Assembly (NCBI GenBank): GCA_964527585.1 | Contig: CAZGPE010000009.1 | Span: 1 to 63,473, forward strand | Reading direction: 5' to 3' | From: Fimenecus sp964527585 | GTDB taxonomy: Bacteria; Bacillota; Clostridia; Oscillospirales; Acutalibacteraceae | DNA: 63,473 nt | Shown: positions 1 through 7,645 of the stretch, in pieces | Layout of the letters: each line of letters opens with the position of its first letter | How positions within the stretch are numbered: position 1 is the stretch's first letter | Position numbers and translations under genes: made by a program | The notes under the pieces: model-generated | What the model saw: only the letters and a program-made list of their open reading frames with translations | Database searches by the model: none | What the model was told of the DNA's origin: nothing

Positions 1-58
1 TTTTTTCTTCTTCTCTTATCTCTTTCTCCTTTGTTCAGTTTTTAGGGTGTAATATTTA

Positions 59-87
59 AGAGTCATACTTATGTATGACTCTTTTTT
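59..87 (+). terminator. Rho-independent terminator of the gene left of the window
   Basis: A perfect 10-bp inverted repeat (59-68 and 73-82) with a TTAT loop runs straight into a T-run at 82-87. It ends whatever transcript enters from the left and separates it from the accessory operon that starts near 187. Confidence 0.8.
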
Positions 88-99
88 GTTGTTCATTTA

Positions 100-139
100 T
101 AACAAATTAACAACTTGTTATTTGTAAGTATTTACAAAT
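100..139. promoter_or_regulatory. Inverted repeats upstream of the secreted-protein operon (possible operators)
   Basis: Two dyads sit just upstream of the -35 box at 153. TAACAA (100-105) pairs with TTGTTA (115-120), and ATTTGTAA (120-127) pairs with TTACAAAT (132-139) around a GTAT centre. Position and symmetry fit a transcription-factor site, but there is no T-run after them. No regulator gene is adjacent, so the binding protein is unknown. Function is inferred. Confidence 0.4.
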
Positions 140-152
140 ATTTTATAATAAC

Positions 153-180
153 TTGACATATTATTTATTTTTGCTATTAT
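153..180 (+). promoter_or_regulatory. Sigma-A promoter of the ABC/FtsX operon
   Basis: TTGACA at 153-158 and TATTAT at 175-180 are separated by 16 bp. Transcription should start near 187, leaving only about 20 nt of leader before the presumed start codon at 208. This placement supports a translation start much further upstream than the first in-frame TTG at 247. Confidence 0.7.
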
Positions 181-193
181 GAAATTAATCTAT

Positions 194-210
194 GAAGGGG
201 GATTACTATA
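194..210 (+). promoter_or_regulatory. Ribosome binding site with a non-AUG start (AUA 208, or AUU 202)
   Basis: A strong purine tract (AAGGGGGA, 195-202) lies six bases before ATA at 208-210. In that frame the next codons give KKLVKC and then a hydrophobic run, a textbook secretion signal. No ATG, GTG or TTG exists in the correct interval, and an in-frame stop at 193-195 closes the frame upstream. Either the gene really starts at a near-cognate codon or the assembly carries one wrong base (ATG read as ATA). Confidence 0.6.
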
Positions 211-696
211 AAAAAACTTGTTAAATGCCTATTTTTTACATTACTTTTGATTTTTACTTCAACATTTGGTACTTTTGCAGCTTATTTTGCAACTGATGAA
301 GAAGCGTATAACAATTTAATGATGCTTTCTTCATCAAGGTCAACTATTTGTAGTAATATTGTCAAAGAAAATATGGGTACTTACACGGATGTAATGCTTA
401 TTGATCATATTTCTATGAGTGGTACTCAAAATGACAAAATTGCGTCAACTAATGTTGTTATAACAGGAACTTCTTCACAGAAGAAAAGTTCTTATGCTGA
501 AACCGCTGTTTATAATACCAATGGTGTACATTTCGGAAGTGCATATAAAGCAGGTACAACATTAACTTCAAATGCGATTGCAAAAGTTAATGTAAGTAGT
601 ATTTCCGTGAAAAGTGTATTACATATTGGTAAACAAGAGCAGATGTGCGAAGGCGATAAAGTACATAATTGTTTAGTTTATAAGAATTCTAGGTGA
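208..696 (+). CDS. Small secreted protein, bacteriocin-like candidate
   Basis: I do not recognise a defined family. Read from ATA 208 the product is about 162 aa: a basic KKLVK N-terminus, a hydrophobic core of about 16 residues and a cleavage region near TFA-AYF, then a polar mature part of roughly 135 aa. The mature part is rich in Ser/Thr/Asn and has three cysteines (contexts STICSN, EQMCEG, VHNCLV). It is the first gene of a tight operon: the next gene begins 4 bp after its stop and is followed by FtsX-like membrane proteins and an ABC ATPase. Lactococcin-972-type bacteriocins are encoded in that kind of setting, and a VHFGSAYKAGTTLTSNAIAK stretch is loosely reminiscent of that family, but this protein is longer and I cannot claim homology. 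Alternatives are a peptide ligand sensed by the transporter or a substrate chaperone. Confidence 0.55.
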   Translation: MKKLVKCLFFTLLLIFTSTFGTFAAYFATDEEAYNNLMMLSSSRSTICSNIVKENMGTYTDVMLIDHISMSGTQNDKIASTNVVITGTSSQKKSSYAETAVYNTNGVHFGSAYKAGTTLTSNAIAKVNVSSISVKSVLHIGKQEQMCEGDKVHNCLVYKNSR

Positions 697-700
697 TATT

Positions 701-1714
701 ATGAAAAAGAAGTTTCTTAAAACAGTTGTAGTTTCTTTGCTTTTTTTCATTTTAACATTTATATGCGTTTTTGTTACCGCTGAACCGTTGTCGGAATGTG
801 TTACTCTTTTGAAACAATCGTTTACTATATCATCTTTTTGTGAAACCGAATATTTGACTTTTTCAGATGATAATTTATCTGAAAGTTATTCTATTGCCAA
901 AAATATACTTTCCGAAGATGAAAACTTTGATGATTTGATATATGCCGAAAAGATGTCTGTTAGTGCTTTGTCTTATTCACAAGATATACCGGAATTAAAA
1001 TACAGTTATGATGAATATAACAATTTCTATAATGTAACTTTGAATAATTTCATTGCTTCGCAAGACTATCTTTTCAGTTCGGTTTATTCCAAAAGGATGA
1101 TTGACAGCGGTTATGTAACTTTGACACAGGGCCGTTTGATAAATACCGATAAAACAGATGAAAATAAATCGGGCCTTGAAGTTTTAGTCGGAGACAGTAG
1201 TAAATTTAATCTCGGAGATAAAATTTGTGTTATTTTGCCGTTCTTTGACAGCGATGATAAGCAAATTTCCGTTAATGCGACAGTTGTAGGCAAAATCAGA
1301 CTGAATAAGTATATTTATACGATGGGGCAAAGAGGAATTCAAACTTTTTTTATGACAAAAAGTAATAATAAACTTCCTTCAGATGATGTAATTTTAATTG
1401 AAAACTTTTTTGACGAAAATATGCCGGATGATTATTATACGCAATTAACACACTACTCTGATGCTCCCGCAAAATTTGTTATACTGCATAAAAACAGTAG
1501 CGCAATACAGTCGGAAATACTTGAATCAGCCGCAAAAAACAGTTCGGCCTTGCTCGGTGAGTGGTATGAATGGCAAAATTTGAGCATTGAGGCAGCAAGT
1601 GTGGAACAGAGCAAAAATATACTTCTGATTATTTCGGTTCTTTATATAATGTATATCATTACGGCTTTTCATTTTGTTAAGACTGTTGTACGAATTTGGA
1701 AACGGAAAGACTGA
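701..1714 (+). CDS. MacB/FtsX-like protein with only two membrane segments
   Basis: The 337-aa product has an N-terminal membrane segment (about residues 8-27), a large extracytoplasmic domain of about 270 residues, and a single C-terminal membrane segment (about 304-327) ending in a short basic tail (RIWKRKD). This resembles the N-terminal half of MacB/FtsX permeases, but the last two of the usual four segments and the cytoplasmic coupling region are absent. It lies between the secreted-protein gene (4-bp gap) and a fuller FtsX-like permease whose ATG is one base after its stop. It may be a partner subunit that presents or captures substrate outside the membrane. The start ATG at 701 has only a weak site (taggtgat) at the end of the upstream gene, suggesting coupled translation. 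Confidence 0.6.
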   Translation: MKKKFLKTVVVSLLFFILTFICVFVTAEPLSECVTLLKQSFTISSFCETEYLTFSDDNLSESYSIAKNILSEDENFDDLIYAEKMSVSALSYSQDIPELKYSYDEYNNFYNVTLNNFIASQDYLFSSVYSKRMIDSGYVTLTQGRLINTDKTDENKSGLEVLVGDSSKFNLGDKICVILPFFDSDDKQISVNATVVGKIRLNKYIYTMGQRGIQTFFMTKSNNKLPSDDVILIENFFDENMPDDYYTQLTHYSDAPAKFVILHKNSSAIQSEILESAAKNSSALLGEWYEWQNLSIEAASVEQSKNILLIISVLYIMYIITAFHFVKTVVRIWKRKD

Positions 1715-1715
1715 A

Positions 1716-2714
1716 ATGTTAAAGTTGAGTTTGAAAAATACCGTTAACCGCCATAAAGGATTGATAATCAGTATGCTGATACTGTCGGTTTGTTCGGTGT
1801 TGGTATGCGATATAGGTGTGTTTTCGTTTAACAGTCAAAAACAGGAACTCTTAAAAAGTCAAAACGAAACCGAATTTACTGTTTATTATAACGGCAAATT
1901 CGACAACCAACTTTTATCCGATAAAATCAGTGAAATTACAAATAAATATCCAAAAGGACTTTCAACGGTTTATATAAAAATAGAGTCCGACCCGCAAATA
2001 TATCTTTATTATAAAGGTAACGATATTTTGAATATCGGAACTTTACCGAAAAACGAAAGCCAAATTATTATCGGTTCGCAAACGAAAAGCGACGGTTATG
2101 AAATAGGCGATGTGTTGACAAATGATTTCGGAGAATTTACTGTTTGCGGAATCAGGCCTATGCGTGAATATGATGAAATTTTGCCGACGGCATTGAAGAG
2201 TGAAGTTGAGATTTCCGAAATCTGCTTCAAATGGGATTATGTATTAAGCGATTACAGAAATTTGAAGTTTAAGAAGTTGTTAAACGAAACATTTAATTGT
2301 ACTGATATTGAAGTCCCCCAAAAAACAGATTTAACACAGGGCTTGCTTTTATCTATGAGATCTTCGGTTGTTATTTGCGCAATTGCGGTTTGCAATATTA
2401 TGCTTTCCTTTTCGTTTTTAATAAAAATGAAAAAACATATTTATAAAATTTATTATGTTTGCGGTGCTTCCGAACTCAGAATTTATTTTAATGCGCTTGC
2501 CGAGTTAATGATTTATATGATTGCGGGCGGTACATTGGGACACCTGATTTATTATATATTATTTTCAAAAACACACGGATTTTACGGCGGATTGGGAATA
2601 TTCGGATTTTTTATTTCATTTGCAATTTGCATTTGTTTATGTTTGATTACGGTTACTCCGGTGTTTATTAAAATTTTTTCCGGAGTGCTTACGAAGGATG
2701 AAAATAATGTATAA
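1716..2714 (+). CDS. FtsX-like ABC transporter permease subunit A
   Basis: The 332-aa product (ATG 1716, preferred over an upstream in-frame TTG at 1674) has one N-terminal membrane segment (about 16-38), an extracytoplasmic domain of about 190 residues, and three C-terminal membrane segments. This is the classic 1+3 FtsX/MacB topology. The segment YYVCGASELRIYF between the second and third helices matches the cytoplasmic coupling region typical of FtsX-fold permeases. The gene follows its neighbour by one base and overlaps the next gene by 8 bp, so all are co-translated. It probably pairs with the ATPase encoded at 3896-4561 in mechanotransmission-type transport of a secreted peptide rather than bulk import. 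Confidence 0.75.
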   Translation: MLKLSLKNTVNRHKGLIISMLILSVCSVLVCDIGVFSFNSQKQELLKSQNETEFTVYYNGKFDNQLLSDKISEITNKYPKGLSTVYIKIESDPQIYLYYKGNDILNIGTLPKNESQIIIGSQTKSDGYEIGDVLTNDFGEFTVCGIRPMREYDEILPTALKSEVEISEICFKWDYVLSDYRNLKFKKLLNETFNCTDIEVPQKTDLTQGLLLSMRSSVVICAIAVCNIMLSFSFLIKMKKHIYKIYYVCGASELRIYFNALAELMIYMIAGGTLGHLIYYILFSKTHGFYGGLGIFGFFISFAICICLCLITVTPVFIKIFSGVLTKDENNV

Positions 2715-3912
2715 AGTTTTGAGACTCGCTTCAGAGGTACTTTTCAAAAATAAGTTTTTGTCTTTTTTGTTGGCATTGGAATTTGCTTTTCTTTCATTTT
2801 ATACTTTAGATAATTTGCAAAATATTGATTATTTATTATATCCGCAAAAAGTAATGTCAGGATGTAATTCGGGCAATTTTGTATATTTTTCTCCGATTAA
2901 GTATGACTTGTATTCGCTTGTGAATAATGTTTTGATGGAAAACGAAGAAGATCCTTATGCCTGTTTTGACGAACTTCAGGGCTTTTCGGGTGCCGAAAAT
3001 GTTTATGAGTTTTATTCGCAGACAGGACTTATAAAGTTAAACTTATATCCGAAACAACTGAGTGAAAAACTCAACATTTCAATGCGGCGGGGTAAATGGC
3101 TTTGTGAAAATGATGCTCTTACAAATTCGGGAAATATTGCCTGCGTAACATCAAATTCAAACAGAAAAATAGGGGATTTGATTTCTTTTACTGATGAAAA
3201 CGGGAATGTTGACACTGTTTTTGAAGTTATAGGTATTGCTTCGGATCCTTATTTTGAATTTAATCAATATGTAAGCGGTGAGGAACTCGGATTATCCGCA
3301 ATTGCCGAAAAGACCGAAAAAACAGAACTTTTATTCGGAAATGAAATAATCTGGGCGGATGATACTACACTTTTCGATAAAGTGAAAAACGAAGTCCGAC
3401 CGGAAGCAACTTCAAGACTATTGTTTTTTGACAGCGTTTCCGAAGAAACAATGAATTATAATCTTGAAATTCTCAAACGAAGCGGCAGTGTTCTTAATGA
3501 AAACACATCATTTGACAATGTCCGTATAGAAAATTTTATAAAGGAAGATTTACCTCAAATTGCTTCTGCATGGTGCGTTATTACTGTCGGCTTTTGCAGT
3601 TCACTTGCCGTGTTTTTTTACAGATGTAAATATACTTTTTATGTGTTTACGGTATGCGGAGCGGATGAAAAACTCAAAACGCTTAGTTTTTCGGCAGCGG
3701 CGGTTATTATTATATTGATTTCCGTACTTCCCGTAGCGGCGCTGTTACCGATTATATGCGCATTTAATATTTTTTCGTGGACTTTTTCGTTTGTAAAAAC
3801 AGGGTATAAAGCACTGTTGCTGTTGAGCATTATCTTTATAATCGTTTCGGTTTCGGTAACAGTGATTTTGTTTGGAAAAAATCGGAGAAGAGAAAATGAT
3901 TGTATTAAATAA
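2707..3912 (+). CDS. FtsX-like ABC transporter permease subunit B
   Basis: The 401-aa product also has 1+3 membrane topology: a segment near residues 15-35, a long external domain, then three helices in the last 130 residues. A coupling-region motif (VFTVCGADEKLKTLSF) closely parallels that of the preceding permease. The ATG at 2707 has AAGGA 8 bp upstream; an in-frame ATG at 2698 lacks spacing. The two permeases likely form a heterodimer because they are related, adjacent and followed by one ATPase gene. The stop overlaps the ATPase start by 17 bp. Confidence 0.75.
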   Translation: MYKVLRLASEVLFKNKFLSFLLALEFAFLSFYTLDNLQNIDYLLYPQKVMSGCNSGNFVYFSPIKYDLYSLVNNVLMENEEDPYACFDELQGFSGAENVYEFYSQTGLIKLNLYPKQLSEKLNISMRRGKWLCENDALTNSGNIACVTSNSNRKIGDLISFTDENGNVDTVFEVIGIASDPYFEFNQYVSGEELGLSAIAEKTEKTELLFGNEIIWADDTTLFDKVKNEVRPEATSRLLFFDSVSEETMNYNLEILKRSGSVLNENTSFDNVRIENFIKEDLPQIASAWCVITVGFCSSLAVFFYRCKYTFYVFTVCGADEKLKTLSFSAAAVIIILISVLPVAALLPIICAFNIFSWTFSFVKTGYKALLLLSIIFIIVSVSVTVILFGKNRRRENDCIK

Positions 3913-4561
3913 TGTAACAAAAAAATATAATAAGGGTAAGAAAAACTGCGTTTGTGCTCTTGACGGAATTGATTTGAAAATAAACAGCGGTGAAATGGTT
4001 GCGATAACGGGTCCTTCCGGAGCGGGCAAGTCGACTTTATTGCATATACTCGCAGGGGTGCTTACATTCGACGAAGGCAGTTGTATAATTGATTCGACGG
4101 ATATTAAATCGTTGACGAAAACGCAAGCGGCAAGATTCAGAAATAAAAAAATAGGCACGGTTTTTCAGAATTTTCTTTTACTTGAGAATAACTCCGTTAT
4201 CGAAAATGTTGAAGTACCGCTTATTATTTCCGATGTAAAAAAGAAAAAAAGACTTGAACTTTGCACTCGGGCACTGGAAAAAGCGGGGATTTCGGAATTG
4301 GCTCAACGCAGAGTCGATGAACTTTCCGGCGGACAAAAACAGCGTGTAGCAATTGCAAGAGCGATTGTTAACGACGGCGATTATATATTTGCCGATGAGC
4401 CGACAGGATCGCTTGACAGTGAAAATACCGAAAGTATTTTTTCGCTTTTCCGTGAAATATGTAATCAGGGTAAAACCGTTATAATCGTAACTCACGATTT
4501 ACTTCTTGCCGAAAAGTGCGATCGGCAGATTGTGATTAAAGACGGAAAAGTTTTAGCTTGA
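3896..4561 (+). CDS. ABC transporter ATP-binding protein, LolD/MacB type
   Basis: A 221-aa nucleotide-binding domain with every expected motif: Walker A GPSGAGKST (about residues 41-49), Q-loop in TVFQNF, signature LSGGQKQR, Walker B YIFADEPTG followed by SLDSE, and the switch histidine in VTHD. DEPTGSLDS is typical of the LolD/MacB/FtsE group that partners FtsX-like permeases. The start chosen is ATG 3896 with GGAGAAGAG just upstream; an in-frame TTG at 3872 is unlikely. It is the last gene of the five-gene operon and should energise the two permeases for export, extraction or immunity against the secreted product. Confidence 0.9.
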   Translation: MIVLNNVTKKYNKGKKNCVCALDGIDLKINSGEMVAITGPSGAGKSTLLHILAGVLTFDEGSCIIDSTDIKSLTKTQAARFRNKKIGTVFQNFLLLENNSVIENVEVPLIISDVKKKKRLELCTRALEKAGISELAQRRVDELSGGQKQRVAIARAIVNDGDYIFADEPTGSLDSENTESIFSLFREICNQGKTVIIVTHDLLLAEKCDRQIVIKDGKVLA

Positions 4562-4590
4562 TTTATCCGATGTTAAATGAATAATTATAA

Positions 4591-4630
4591 CAAAAGACCG
4601 CAAGTTTTTACCTGCGGTCTTTTGTTTTTA
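4591..4630 (+). terminator. Terminator of the ABC/FtsX operon
   Basis: CAAAAGACCGCAAG (4591-4604) pairs with the complementary arm ending at 4624, followed by T-rich sequence. It closes the five-gene operon before the tRNA gene on the other strand. Confidence 0.8.
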
Positions 4631-4649
4631 ATAGTTATAGTGAAGAAAT

Positions 4650-4682
4650 AAAAATTCCGTCCACGAAGTGAACGGAATTTTT
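4650..4682 (-). terminator. Terminator of tRNA-Ala (minus strand)
   Basis: AAATTCCGT (4652-4660) and ACGGAATTT (4672-4680) form a hairpin flanked by A/T runs on both sides, so it can work in both directions. It sits directly after the 3' end of the tRNA gene. Confidence 0.7.
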
Positions 4683-4757
4683 GGTGGAGACGGTCGGGAT
4701 CGAACCGATGACCTCCACACTGCCAGTGTGGCGCTCTCCCAGCTGAGCTACGCCCCC
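4682..4757 (-). tRNA. tRNA-Ala (anticodon GGC)
   Basis: On the minus strand a 76-nt cloverleaf can be drawn by hand. The acceptor GGGGGCG pairs with CGTCTCC, the D-arm stem is GCTC/GAGC, the anticodon stem is CCACA/TGTGG around loop CTGGCAG (anticodon GGC, reads GCC/GCU Ala codons), the T-loop is TTCGATC, and the genome-encoded 3' CCA is at 4682-4684. It is a single-gene transcript between the ABC operon and gdhA. Confidence 0.95.
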
Positions 4758-4852
4758 ATACAATAGAAGTATATCATATTAAATAATTATAATCAAGTAT
4801 TACATGAAAATCTACAAACTATTTTTCATCTTGCAAGAAATAAGTAATAAAA

Positions 4853-4890
4853 AATTCACGGTAAGCGCTTAACCGCATTTACCGTGAATT
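4853..4890 (-). terminator. Terminator of gdhA (minus strand)
   Basis: AATTCACGGTAA and TTACCGTGAATT form an inverted repeat followed, in the minus-strand direction, by a T-rich stretch. It begins within 20 bp of the gdhA stop codon. Confidence 0.8.
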
Positions 4891-4907
4891 AAATTTAATT
4901 CGGCGTT

Positions 4908-6257
4908 TTAATAAATGCCCTGTGCTGTCATTGCCTGAGCAACTTTTTCAAATCCGGCAATATTCGCACCTGAAACTAAATCGTATCCCAAACCGTATTT
5001 TTCCGCCGCTTCAACAGAATGAGCATGAATATCAATCATCGCTCTGTGAAGTTTTTCGTCAACTTCTTCGGCTGTCCATGAAAGGCGCTGACTGTTCTGA
5101 CTCATTTCAAGACCCGAAACACAAACACCGCCTGCATTTACCGCTTTAGAGGGAGCAACGATAACTCCGTCGGTGTTGCGAAGATAATCAAATGCTTCTT
5201 CGGTAGTGGGCATATTCGCAACTTCTATGTAATACTTTGTTCCGTTTGCAACGATCTTTTCGGCACAGGATAAGTCGATTTCGTTTTGTGTTGCACATGG
5301 AAGCGCAACATCGGCTTTTACGCCCCACGGCTTTTCGTTGGGGAAGAATTGAACTCCGAATTTGTCTGCGTAATCCTGACATCTGTCTCTGCCCGAAGCA
5401 CGCATTTCAAGCATAAAGTTAAGTTTTTCTTCGGTTACGATTCCGTCGGGATCGTATACATATCCGTCGGGACCGCTGATTGTAATTGCTTTACCGCCGA
5501 GTTCTGCGATTTTTTTGCAAGCACCCCAAGCGACATTTCCGAATCCGGAAACCGCAAATGTTTTTCCTTTGATAGAATCGTTTTCGTGTTTGAACACTTC
5601 ACACGCATAGTAAATAGCACCGTAACCTGTTGCTTCGGGACGGATAAGCGATCCGCCGTAAGAAAGACCTTTTCCGGTAAGCACGCCGTTTTCGAAAGCA
5701 TCGGTAATTCGTTTATACTGACCGAAAAGGAAACCGATTTCACGGGCTCCGACACCTATATCACCTGCGGGAACATCGACATTCGGTCCGATATGTCTGT
5801 AAAGTTCTGTCATAAATGCCTGACAGAAACGCATAACTTCCTGTTTACTCTTACCTCTCGGGTCAAAGTCTGAACCGCCTTTTGCTCCGCCCATAGGAAG
5901 TCCAGTAAGAGAATTCTTAAAGGTCTGTTCAAAACCGAGAAAATACATAATACTTGAATTAACGCTCGGATGGAAACGAAGTCCGCCTTTGTAAGGGCCG
6001 ATACTCGAATTAAACTGAACACGGTATCCACGGTTTATTTGTGTTTTCCCCTGATCGTCAACCCATGCGACTCTGAAAGTGATAAGTCTGTCGGGTTCAA
6101 CCATTCTTCCGAGAAGATCTTCTTCAATGTATTCGGGATGTTCTTCAATTACTTTTTCAAGCGAACGGAAAACTTCTTTAACACATTGAATGTATTCGGG
6201 CTTTTCGCTGTCCCGTCTTTCGACTGTTTTGATTACATTTTCAATATACTCGTTCAT
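4908..6257 (-). CDS. gdhA: NADP-specific glutamate dehydrogenase
   Basis: The 449-aa product has the full length of hexameric NADP-type GdhA, which interconverts 2-oxoglutarate plus ammonium and glutamate in the cytoplasm. Visible signatures are the substrate-site GGLRFHPSVN, the glycine-rich GGAKGG around the catalytic lysine, PAGDIGVGAREIG, RPEATGYG, and the Rossmann motif SGFGNVAWG. The final VAQAMTAQGIY is also typical. The ATG is preceded by GGAGG at normal spacing. It is a monocistronic gene with its own promoter and terminator, probably the main ammonium assimilation or fermentation redox route in this organism. Confidence 0.97.
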   Translation of the reverse strand: MNEYIENVIKTVERRDSEKPEYIQCVKEVFRSLEKVIEEHPEYIEEDLLGRMVEPDRLITFRVAWVDDQGKTQINRGYRVQFNSSIGPYKGGLRFHPSVNSSIMYFLGFEQTFKNSLTGLPMGGAKGGSDFDPRGKSKQEVMRFCQAFMTELYRHIGPNVDVPAGDIGVGAREIGFLFGQYKRITDAFENGVLTGKGLSYGGSLIRPEATGYGAIYYACEVFKHENDSIKGKTFAVSGFGNVAWGACKKIAELGGKAITISGPDGYVYDPDGIVTEEKLNFMLEMRASGRDRCQDYADKFGVQFFPNEKPWGVKADVALPCATQNEIDLSCAEKIVANGTKYYIEVANMPTTEEAFDYLRNTDGVIVAPSKAVNAGGVCVSGLEMSQNSQRLSWTAEEVDEKLHRAMIDIHAHSVEAAEKYGLGYDLVSGANIAGFEKVAQAMTAQGIY

Positions 6258-6343
6258 TTGTGTAATCCTCCAATTTTTTATAAGTTAATAAAGCCTGCCG
6301 AAAACAACTCGGCTGCTTTTTTCGAACAACAACCGATTGTATA

Positions 6344-6373
6344 ATTATACACCATTAAATGAAAAATGTCCAA
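6344..6373 (-). promoter_or_regulatory. Promoter of gdhA
   Basis: On the minus strand TTGGAC (6373-6368) and TATAAT (6349-6344) are separated by 18 bp. This leaves a leader of roughly 80 nt before the gdhA ATG at 6257. Confidence 0.5.
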
Positions 6374-6397
6374 CATTTTACATCGTTGCGATAAAAG

Positions 6398-6426
6398 TTG
6401 ATTTTATTCGCTTTTATTGATATACT
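6398..6426 (+). promoter_or_regulatory. Promoter of tsaD
   Basis: TTGATT (6398-6403) and TATACT (6421-6426) with a 17-bp spacer. The transcript would start about 30 bp before the tsaD ATG, just far enough to include its AGAGGT ribosome binding site. It is divergent from the gdhA promoter. Confidence 0.7.
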
Positions 6427-6462
6427 ATTTAAGTTAATATATATGCAAAAAGAGGTAACTTT

Positions 6463-7473
6463 ATGAAAATACTCGGTATTGAAAGTTCTTGCGACGAAAC
6501 AGCAGCCGCAGTTGTCGAGGACGGAAGAAAAATTCTTTCAAATGTTGTGTCAACTCAAATCGAAAAGCATAAAATATTCGGGGGAGTAGTTCCGGAAATT
6601 GCTTCAAGACTGCATACCGAGTCGATTTCTTGGGTTGTTGAGAGCGCACTTAAAGAAGCGGAATGTACTCTTGACGATATAGATGCAATTGCGGTTACTT
6701 ACGCTCCCGGACTTATCGGAGCATTGCTTGTGGGAGTCAATTATGCGAAAGGGCTTTCTCTCTCTTCGGGAATTGATCTTGTTCCGGTTCACCATTTGCG
6801 TTCGCATATTGCTTCAAACTATATAACTCATAAAGATCTCGAACCCGAATTTCTTTGTTTGGTAGTTTCGGGCGGTAACACAATGCTTGTTAATGTTAAA
6901 TCTTATACAGATTTTGAAATTATCGGAAGAACAAGGGACGATGCAGCCGGTGAAGCGCTTGATAAAGCGGCGAGAACGATGGGACTTTCGTATCCCGGCG
7001 GGGTAAATCTCGATAAAATCGCAAAAGGAGGAAATCCCCAAGCGTATTCTTTCCCAAAACCGAAAGTTGAATCAAGTCCTCTTGATTTCAGTTTTTCGGG
7101 ACTTAAAACATCTGTCATAAACACGATACATAATGCCGCTCAAAAGGGAGAAACTATTTCAAAAGAAGATTTAGGTGCATCGTTTATCAATGCCGTGGTT
7201 AATTCTCTGATGAGCAATACCGAAAAGGCAATGGAACTTTTGAAATCGGAAAAACTTGTTTTGGCCGGCGGTGTTTCCGCAAATTCCGTACTCAGACGCC
7301 GTATGGACGAAGCGGCTGAAAAAAAAGGCTGGAAAATTTATTATCCCGAACTTTCTCTTTGCGGAGATAATGCGGCAATGGTTGCGGCTCAGGGATATTA
7401 TGAGTACATAAACGGTAAAAAGGCGGATATGTCTTTGAACGCTTATGCGACAATGAACATAACAGAAGACTGA
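6463..7473 (+). CDS. tsaD: tRNA N6-adenosine threonylcarbamoyltransferase
   Basis: The 336-aa product matches bacterial TsaD (Kae1/Gcp family) in length and motifs. TsaD transfers the threonylcarbamoyl group to A37 of ANN-decoding tRNAs, together with TsaB and TsaE, which are not encoded here. Visible features are the N-terminal ATPase-like GIESSCDETAAAVVE, the metal-binding HHLRSH (about residues 109-114), SGGNTMLV, the GEALDKAAR region, and a C-terminal CGDNAAMVAAQGYY. The ATG has AGAGGT upstream. It is apparently transcribed alone. Confidence 0.97.
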   Translation: MKILGIESSCDETAAAVVEDGRKILSNVVSTQIEKHKIFGGVVPEIASRLHTESISWVVESALKEAECTLDDIDAIAVTYAPGLIGALLVGVNYAKGLSLSSGIDLVPVHHLRSHIASNYITHKDLEPEFLCLVVSGGNTMLVNVKSYTDFEIIGRTRDDAAGEALDKAARTMGLSYPGGVNLDKIAKGGNPQAYSFPKPKVESSPLDFSFSGLKTSVINTIHNAAQKGETISKEDLGASFINAVVNSLMSNTEKAMELLKSEKLVLAGGVSANSVLRRRMDEAAEKKGWKIYYPELSLCGDNAAMVAAQGYYEYINGKKADMSLNAYATMNITED

Positions 7474-7519
7474 ATTTACAATAAGTTCACTTAATTGACA
7501 AAAAATTATCATTTTTTTA

Positions 7520-7548
7520 TTGCAAAATAAAGTCAAATGAATTATAAT
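7520..7548 (+). promoter_or_regulatory. Promoter of pckG
   Basis: TTGCAA (7520-7525) and TATAAT (7543-7548) with a 17-bp spacer. About 90 nt of leader precede the ATG at 7646, which has an AAAGGAG ribosome binding site. A TTGACA at 7495 lacks a matching -10 and is probably not used. Confidence 0.75.
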
Positions 7549-7645
7549 ATCTTTTATAATGGCGAGAAATTGAGTTTCTTAATTTTCAGCTATGATTTTG
7601 TTAAATAATTTCGGCAAAAACCGAATTCGAAAAGGAGAAAATATA

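Noticed and set aside
247..249. TTG at 247 as the start of the secreted-protein gene
   Set aside because: It has no ribosome site and would cut into the hydrophobic core of the signal peptide; the strong site at 195-202 points to 202-210.
1674..1715. TTG 1674 start for the first FtsX-like permease
   Set aside because: It would add 14 residues overlapping the previous gene and lacks a ribosome site; ATG 1716 follows directly after the stop.
7495..7523. TTGACA at 7495 as the pckG promoter
   Set aside because: No -10 box follows at 16-18 bp; the TTGCAA/TATAAT pair at 7520-7548 is clearly better.
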